NCBI GenBank assembly: GCA_026182355.1
Contig: JAPFBL010000240.1
Span: 372,001 to 436,000 of the forward strand
Direction of reading: 5' to 3'
DNA: 64,000 bases
Origin: Hermatobates lingyangjiaoensis
Lineage: Eukaryota > Arthropoda > Insecta > Hemiptera > Hermatobatidae
Shown here: positions 22,601 to 31,700 of the stretch, in pieces
Layout of the letters: each line of letters starts with the position of its first letter
Position numbering within the stretch: the first letter of the stretch is position 1
The notes under the pieces: model-generated
What the model was told of the DNA's origin: nothing
Database searches by the model: none
The model's input: the letters and a program-made list of their open reading frames with translations, nothing else
Translations under genes and position numbers: made by a program

Positions 22601-25535
22601 TGCACTTAGTTACGGTTACTTATTTGATTTCATAAATATCAATTATATTTTCTAAATTATATGATTTAAACAGACAGTATTATCACGTTTATTCATTAAC
22701 CAATCATGATCATAACGCCAGGGCTGCCAATGCTACAGTGTTGACACCATTCTGGGGTTCATTGATGCAGCCTAAGGTTCTGGAGTTTTTTTTTTTTAGA
22801 ATTTGACAAAATCTGGGGTTTTCTACCCTACTTAAGGGCTGACGAAATTTTTGAAACGATCGTACTAAAATTCTCCATGATAATGTATCAAAAACGAGTA
22901 AAACATATCAATTTTAATGAATTATGAAAATAAAATTAACTTTACAGAATTAATTTCATTTTAACAATGAAAATGCATCTCCTGTTTCATCTTTTAGTTG
23001 AAATAAAAAATGTCTTAAAATTAATTGTTTCATAAAATTTTCTCTTGAATAGTATCAAATAACAGAATATCGAACCTAACTATTTTGTCGCATTCATCTG
23101 CTTCAGTTGAAAGAATTTTCTGAGTAATTAATTGCGTTAAAACAAAACAAACAAGTTCTCTGAAAGCAGAAATAGTAAGAGATAGATTTCTGGCAATACA
23201 GTTAGTGGCAAGAAGCAATAAGAAGTTTACTACTTGGCAAATACGAAAAGAACTAATACGCGTTTATGTAAAGTAGAGCAATAAATCAAACATATATGAG
23301 AGGCAGAAATTATGGAGAAATGCTTTCATATTTAACCTCAGCAACTGAAGAAGAAGACTCAGAACAATGCAATAATGAAGTTGCGTAAAATCAGTAAATA
23401 CATTCTTTATTAATAAGTGTATTTAATATCTGGGTTTTAAGTTATAATCTAAGGCTTTTCTGAGCCCAGGTTAGGGCTTTGGCAAAATTCTCATTAGCAG
23501 CTCAGGTAAACCAACTTTTAAGAGTTAGAGTCTAGACCTATCTAGTTCTTTTCAGACATATATATATATATATATATGTGTGTAAATATATACTCATTAA
23601 CATAACTACAAAACTCATTTCAATATTTCGACATCAATCAGTCTGCATATGTATGTAGTAGATATGTATACATATATACCCAATTGAATGAAACGGTTCC
23701 ACGAACTAAATAAACTATATTATCAAAAAGAAAACACAGAAATGAAACGAAACTCACTACTATATTTTATGAGTCGTTATCAGTCTTCGGAGCGATTCAC
23801 TTCTATCTACCTGATGACGAGGCCATAGAAATATAGTAGTAGTGAGTTTCTGTTTCATTTCTGTGTGTTCTCTTTGTGAATGTAGTTTATACACATAAAT
23901 ATATCAATGATCAAACCACAATAAGAAAATGGGAAAACAAGACTAAGATCTTTCAACCGTAACAAGCGGTCTTCGTCAGAGTCAAAAACCCAACTGAAAC
24001 ACTAGATGCAGAGAACATCTGGTGAGGAGTTGAGGTAAGATGTTCTCTGCATCTAGTGTTTCAGTTGGGTTTTTGACTCTGACGAAGACGGTTTGTTACG
24101 GTTGAAAGATCTTAGTCTTGTTTTCCCATTTTCTTATTATGGTTTGATCATTGATTGTTATTTCACATGTTTATGTGAAATATTTTTATCATATGGATAT
24201 GTATATCAATAAATATAATGCAAGTTATTTTATCATGTTATTATTATTAACTTTGTATTGATGTAGCCTTGAATATGTCTACAAACGTTGTCTTAAAGTG
24301 TTTTTTTTTTTTGAATGGTTTAATGCTGGACCAAACATCGATAAAAAAATATGTGCATATTTTTATCTAAATGTTTATATATTTGTAAAATTCAATTTTT
24401 TTTTTAATTTAGGAGATTGTTCATTTGTTTTTGAAACAAAAGACGATTTGAAAATGGACCTAAGAGTAAGGCAGCTACGTGAAGAATTGACGGCAGGTCG
24501 AGCAGACCCCTGTGAAAGAGGCCAGATAAGAATCTACGACTATAAAAAATCAGGAGAATTACAGCTTGTCCACAGGTACTTATTTATATCCGTGCTTTTT
24601 TTTTCTTTTTTTGAAGCTTTTTATTTCACCTTTCGGCAGTAAACATGATTCCATCTGGTCAAAACAGATTGTTTAACTCTCAAACGCAGGACATCTTAAT
24701 TAACACGGAATAATAAAATGAATTACTTTCAAATAAGTCAGATTACTTTAAAAATAAAAGTTCGAACAAAATTGTTTACATATTAGCAGCCTAAATACCT
24801 CGCATATAACTTATTATACTGTCCTTGATTAATATTCTAAAATCTCGTTCATTATAACTCACTTTCTTTTTAATTCCTAGAAAGATTTCTGATAAAATAG
24901 TTTCAAATAAATAATAATCATGAAGAAGATGACCAAATGCTTGATGAATATCGAAAATATTAATAGATAATCTGTAAAAACAAGAATTATAATTAAATAA
25001 AATAAGATAAATAAAGGTTTTTTGAAGAAATCTGCGTAAAATATCTGTTGTTTTCTTCTTGTTTTCATCATACATTCCTGTACAAATATCATGGGCTTTA
25101 ATACTCTAACCGAGTTAGGAGGAAGAACAAACAAAATAAAACCTACAGTTTTAAAGTCTAACGACTTTAGATCATTCGTTACTGCCAATAACTGAATAAT
25201 CAAGAATATGAAAGTCATACTATTTATATAGGAACATAGAAACACACATTCTACAGAAAAACACATATATATATATATGAGCCGCTTATTTTGAAAGTGG
25301 CCTAATTCCATTTATGTTAAAATCGAGATATTTAAGGGTTTGCATTTTACAAAATTTAAAAATATTGTCATTTTATTTATCAACTAATTTTTGTTATAAA
25401 AATTCTTAGTAATTTTAAATAAATTTTGTACAATTTGCTGCAAAAGGTAAAGATAACGTAAAAATGTAATTATTTAAATAGCTAGCTAAATTTTTTTGGA
25501 AAATGGAATTAGGCCACTTTCAAAATAAACGGCTC

Positions 25536-25572
<37 letters not shown>

Positions 25573-26474
25573 ATATATAATATATATATATATATATATA
25601 TAAAGATTTCACATAAACACGTGAAGTAAAAATCAAACATTTAACCACAATAAGAAATGGGAAAACAAGACTAAGATCTTTCAACCGTAACAAGCGGTCT
25701 TCGTCAGAGTCAAAAACCAAGTACTCTAACCTTGTACAATCTCTAACCGAGATTGCCTAATACTCTAACCGAGTATTAGAGTACTCGGTTAGAGTCAAAG
25801 TCAGTTGGGTTTTTGACTCTGACGAAGATCGCTTGTTACGGTTGAAAGATCTTAGTCTTGTTTTCCCATTTCATATTGTGGTTTGATCATTTATATATAT
25901 AGTAATTAAATTAAAAACTCTCTTGAGTCACCGCTCTGCCTTACTGCGGTACTCTTTGCCTCCTGATGACGACGGTGGTCGAAATATAGAAGTGAGTTAT
26001 TCCTGTGTCTGTGTGCTATCTTCTTTTTAATTGGGTTATATATATATAACCAAAATATATATATATATATATAAATTTGCAGTAGCTTTCAGGCAAATTT
26101 TCTTTCGTAAGGTTGTAGTTTCCATAGCAGCTCTCCAAGAGAATTCGTTTTTAAGTTATACGAGCTTTCGACCATGTAAACAGTGGGTATCATAAGGTAG
26201 ATCATGACTTGTAGTTGAATGCTTATATAGCCAAAATAATCACTTAAGCATTTGACTACAAGTCATGACCCACCTGATGATGACCAATGTTTCCATGGTC
26301 GAAGCTCATATAACCAGAACCACAACGGTAAGTCTTCGACAGATGTTTTGACAAATAGGCCGGACGAAAGGAAAATTGCCTGAAAAATCGAGGCCACCAG
26401 CACAAAAATAGGGTTTGCAGAAGCTGCAGCAAATTTTAATAATATATGTTTAAGAGAAGAGCTGTTCCCTAATA

Positions 26475-26513
<39 letters not shown>

Positions 26514-28684
26514 GTTTTCCATAAACAAATAAACCATAATATTGATAAAAGTATCGACCGTGGAATAGAAACAAAACTAAAGTTTATCGGGACTCGGTCA
26601 GTTCTTCAGATTTAAATTAAACTCTCATTGCCAACATTTCGGTCTTTATTTTAAACCTTTCCCATAAGCAGAAGTATAAATTTTGAAACAGAAAAACAAA
26701 TGAACACGTGTAGCCAGTGTCACGTGTTCATTTAGACTACAGTTGTTAAAATCCATATACTATTTTTCTTTGTAAAATAATTTGTAATGTAATACTTAGT
26801 TTTTCTGTTTCAAAATTTTTACTTCTGCCTATGAAAAAGGTTTTAAATAAAGACCGAAACGTTGGCAATGAGATATATATTTATATTCTATTAAAAAATA
26901 TGCCAATTTTCATTTTCGTTCGTTTTCTATTTAATTTCTCAAGTTTTCTGTACTTGGTTTTCAACCTGTACTGTACTTCAAGTAAATTGAACACTAACTC
27001 TCTCCGAATGATTAATTCTTGAATTCCATACTGATAATCCAAAATATGCTATAAATCTAACAACAAAAAACCACACAATAAATTATTCTTCCGTTTCAGT
27101 CATCCTAGACCATCTTCAGGGATGATTAAAAATTAACTTCAGAAAAACACTAACAATAATTATTAATAATACTCTAGTACTAATTATGACATTACTATAC
27201 TAATGAATTGACAACATTAAGACGACAAGGAGGTTACACCATCGCGGAGGTTCCGAAATTCCAGGTTTTCCAGTTCCATTCATCTGGTTAATTATATTCA
27301 CTAGAACACTATGCGGCTGTCATTGAAAGAGGGTTGTTATTTTGTTGGTTTCCTGCTACCAGCTTTAAAATTCTGCTGAAACTCGTTGTCTGGTTGTTGA
27401 GGTTGGGTTTATGCTCTCTTATACACAGGGCTTCTATTATGCAGGGCACTAAAATTTGCAGTCTATTATGATATTTTTCTTGGTAAAAAATTTCTATGTT
27501 GTTGTTTAATTCTTCTCTGCTCAGTTTGAGGCTATGCATACTATGGGAATAATCTTTTGCAGCACCAGCAGCAAGGTGCATAGTTAACCTCCGTGATAAA
27601 GTCGTTACCGTAGAGCCAATATATGATGACTTGAGGAACTCACAGTTTCCTGTATTACAATTATAACGATAAACTACATTGGTTTTCTGGAGGAGAGGCT
27701 TTTGCTGTAAGTTATTTCTAACAATTAAGTTAGTTGTGGAGGCACTTATGTAATAAATGCTTATCTTAATCCGGTCTTCAGGATTAGTTCATTTATTATT
27801 AGTTTTGATAATATTCTTAATTACTCATTCGCCAGTTTTATACTGCTGAGAAAACTGGTTCCTGTAGTACACTGTTTCTGTTCTGCCTTGGATGGTTGGC
27901 TGGTCCTGCTGTCGTTTCCTATTGGTAATGTAATGCTGCAAAAGGTTATCAAAGTGTTAATTAATATACCCATTATTAATTAAAACCTGCTTAATTATTT
28001 CTACTGCAGTGTGGAACAAGGACCAATTTGAGGAGGTTTTAAAAGCCCTATGTATAACTGCTTTTACCGCTCCGTGTTTGTAGCGATTTGGGCATTCACT
28101 CTGAGCGATCAAATGGATTCCCATGTTTGAGGGTTTAACATAAACTGATGTTAGATATTGCAGACAAAAAATTGATTCAAACAAGAGAATCCATTTGAAT
28201 GCTCAAATCGCTGAATTGAATCGTCATTATCTTAAATCCCTGAAGATGGTCTAGGATGACTGAAACGTAGGAATAATTTATTGTGTGGGTTTTTTGTTGT
28301 TGTTAGATTTATAGCATATTTTGAATAATCAGTATGGAATTCAAGAATAAATCATTCGAAGAGTTAGTGTTCAATTTACCTGAAGTGTTGAAAACCAAGT
28401 TCAGAAAACTTGAGAAATTAAAAAGAAACCGAACGAAAATGAAAATTGGCATACTTTTTAATAGAACATATCTAAATGAAGGTCTGCTCCCAAAATATAC
28501 TTATATATATATATATATATATATAGATTTCGCATAAACACGTGAAATAACAATCAATGATCAAACCACAATCTTCGTCAGAGTCAAAAACCCAACTCAG
28601 TTGGGTTTTTGACTCTGACGAAGACCACTTGTTACGGTTGAAAGATCTTGGTCTTGTTTTCCCATTTCTTATTGTGGTTTGATC

Positions 28685-28727
<43 letters not shown>

Positions 28728-31700
28728 TACAAACTGGCGGTAAGTCTCCTTTTAAACAATATTTCAATATTATTAAAAAGTACTGCGACTTCTGCATTGA
28801 TGATTGAAAGACCAAGGTGGTCGAAAGCCTGTGTTTCGTTAGCTTCTAATATAGTTTGTTTCTTTAGTTTTTTAAGAGCTCTTCTCCTATTTAGGTTAAT
28901 GTTTGGAATAGTTCCAATGTGACCACTGTGGTCTTAGGTAGATCAATTTGCGAGCTACCAGTTACTTACAGGTAGATAATAAGGCGAACAGAGCATCTCT
29001 CTAAGAAAATCATCAATGCAGAAGCCTGCAGTGATTTTTACAATATTCGAAAGTCTTCCCTTGTTTCTTCGTTAGAACAGTGTAAAGCACTTTCTGTTTG
29101 GTCGACGCTTTTCAAGTGATACTTCATTCATCATCAGGACATGAATGGTAAGTGTTTAATATTTATGTATAATTAAAGAATGGTAGAGTGATGGTTGAAA
29201 GCTTACTTAAACATGTTTGTTGATGACCGCCAGGTAAGTAGATTAGGTGAGTAGGGTAGAGTAGTTCACCTCTTCATCTACCTGGTTAATCTGGGTGGAC
29301 TTAACAGTAAACAAGTTCAAGATCTTCCTTCAGCAAAGAACTTTAATATTTATTTCTAACTCCTTTTCCAGTATTATTACTGCTTCCATTAATTGTGATC
29401 TAAAATGGTCCTTTCTTTAATAACAATACGGGTTCCACTGACTAAAGGAGAAATCAAAATAAACATACATACCACAGTAAGGAATTCAGAAACTAACTTA
29501 TTAGATTCTTTCTTGAATACTGAAGTTTGAATTTTGTCATTTAACACGTTAATACTGACATCGAAAAAGTTAATTTTGCTGTCTATTGCTTTTGCTATTC
29601 TCAATTTCAGGCATGATTCCCCCTCAAATACATTTTTCAGTGCGTTCATTTCGTTTGCATTCCTTGCTATAACAAAACAGTTGTCAATATATCGGCAGTA
29701 TATGATAGGTTTGAAGTCAACTCTCTTGTTCAATACATTATTTTCAAGGTAATCGCACATGTAATAGTTGGCAAAGGCCACGCCAAGAGGTGAGCCCATA
29801 GCGACGCCATCAATTTGTACATACATTGATCCATCTATGTGGGCAAATGGGTTTTCCATTGTACATGCTTGCAGTAATTTATTTAACTGCTATCTTTTAA
29901 ATGTTGGGGGTGTTATACACGGTTGGAATAGAGGTAGTTGCATATTACAATGGCTCCTTAACCGGAACATTGGTTCATGGCTGAATTGATGAACAATGAC
30001 TCTACTAAAGACCCTATATTTCCTTCCGGCTTGATTTCTTTTATTATATCCAGGAATTGATCTGTAGAACGGAGCATTTATTTTGCTGCTATATAAGGTG
30101 ATATTATTTTGTTGAGTTCTTTGGCTACCTCATTGGTGGGACTGGTTACCTGATGTAAATGATGGGGCGAAGTCGGTTTCCAGGTTTGTGAGTTTTCACA
30201 ATTCCATATATATATATATATATGCCGGACTAAATTCTCCTATTATCGATTGAAGGATTTTTTCTTGGTTAATCGCTGCTATGACTTTGTTAACTTAGGT
30301 TTTTAATTTGTTCATTGAATTACGGGTGATCTTCTTGAATTCCTTGTTGTCAGTTAATATTTCATTTAATTTCTTCTTGTATTCAGATCTGTCCAAAACT
30401 ACTAGGGTGTTAGATTTATCTGCTCGCCTTATATATCAGGATGCTCTCTTAGTTGTTTGGCAGCTTCTCTCAGTTCTTTTGCCATGATCTGACTAGGTTT
30501 AGATCCCCTCTTTGCTTTGTTGATTCGGCTCTAAGTTGATTCTGCAGTGCTGGGTTCACTGTAATGATGTCTTGTTGTTCGAGTTTAAGAATAGAGTCGT
30601 ACAACACTTCTAATTCAACTTTTTTCATTGTAGGGTCGAACTTCGGTTTATAGTAGAATTTCAAGCCAAGAGACAATAATTCTTCTTGCTTTAACGTTAA
30701 CTGGTAATTTGACAGATTAATATAATTCTTATTACTTTCAGAGATACAAAATGTTACCTTTATAGAGTTTATTCAACTTTTTCTTTATTCTGGCAGAAAT
30801 AATTTCTTCTTCGTGTTTTTGGCACTCGTCAATAAAATTAATGATAATTCACCCTAGAAGTTATTCACGTCCTGATGATGAATGTTGATCATACCAAACA
30901 TGTGGACTATAGGAGATGTACCTTATTGTGTAGATAAAATAACGAGAGTGTCATTTAGAAAAATTGAGAAACTTGTTACGAAACAGGTTCAGCTAAATAT
31001 GGTGTCATTTTCAATAATGTGTGTGCCACGGAAGGACTGCTATCAACATTTTCAAATATATATATTTATATACATATATATAGTTCACACAGGAAAGATA
31101 AAAACACACAAAAAAGTGTATATATATATATAAATTAATAATCAACAATAACTCTTGATAGAATATATGAATTAAACACCACAATAAACAAATATAAATT
31201 AATTACAATGCTCTAAGGCCTTTCGTTACATCATCAGAGAGCTAAATGAACCAGACAAAAAATATAATTATATTTTTGTATAAAATTATATTTTTTATTT
31301 GCTTTATATTTATATTATATTATATAATTATTAATAATTATATTTTTTAATAATTATTTTAATAATTATATTTCTAATAATTTTAATATTTATATTTTTA
31401 ACAAAAAATATTATATGTTTATATAAAATTATATTTTTAATTTTTTATTTGTTTTATTTTTTATTTTTTTCTATTTTATTATATTTTTTGTTTGGTTCAT
31501 TTAGCTCTCTGATGATGTTGTAACGAAAGGCCTTAGAGCATTGTAATTAATTTATATTTGTTCATTGTGATGTTTATTCATATATATATAATAGAGTTAA
31601 AACGAAGGCAATATACAGATAAGACACTGCCACAACTCACTTCTATATTTCCATGAAAAATTGACAATATTTTACTGAAATCATTTTTCCCAAATTTTAC

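Larger units (their letters stand above)
20920..23550. other. Intronic AT-rich DNA with a dispersed duplication
   Basis: Part of intron 1. Apart from the 147-bp duplication listed separately and a poor 22.7-23.3 kb repeat-like block, no exon or element was recognised. Confidence 0.45.
23905..24175. repeat. Foldback of two family A pLTR arms
   Basis: The left arm from ATGATCAAACCACAATAAG reaches an inner stem around GCAGAGAACATCT. The right arm returns as AGATGTTCTCTGC and runs to GTGGTTTGATCAT-like sequence. Each arm holds a complete family A hammerhead facing outward. Confidence 0.85.
28726..30860 (-). mobile_element. Penelope-like element b (decayed, lacks GIY-YIG)
   Basis: Minus strand, 5' to 3': N-terminal part (DECQKHEEEIISARIKKKLN, then after a frameshift NYINLSNYQLTLKQEELLSL), and an RT with VAMGSPLGVAFANYYM and YIDN in place of YVDD (29859-29389). 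Next are a hammerhead at 29101-29140 and a pLTR ORF (KLKKQTILEANETQAFDHL to LYQYIYIY) ending in (TA)n. The endonuclease region expected near 29150-29390 is missing, and an internal (TA)n lies at about 30208-30224. Confidence 0.72.

Noticed and set aside
28790..28835. Plus-strand UUGAUGA...GGUGGUC-GAAA resembling a hammerhead
   Set aside because: It lies antisense within the pLTR ORF of element b, has no matching stem I and is not repeated elsewhere.
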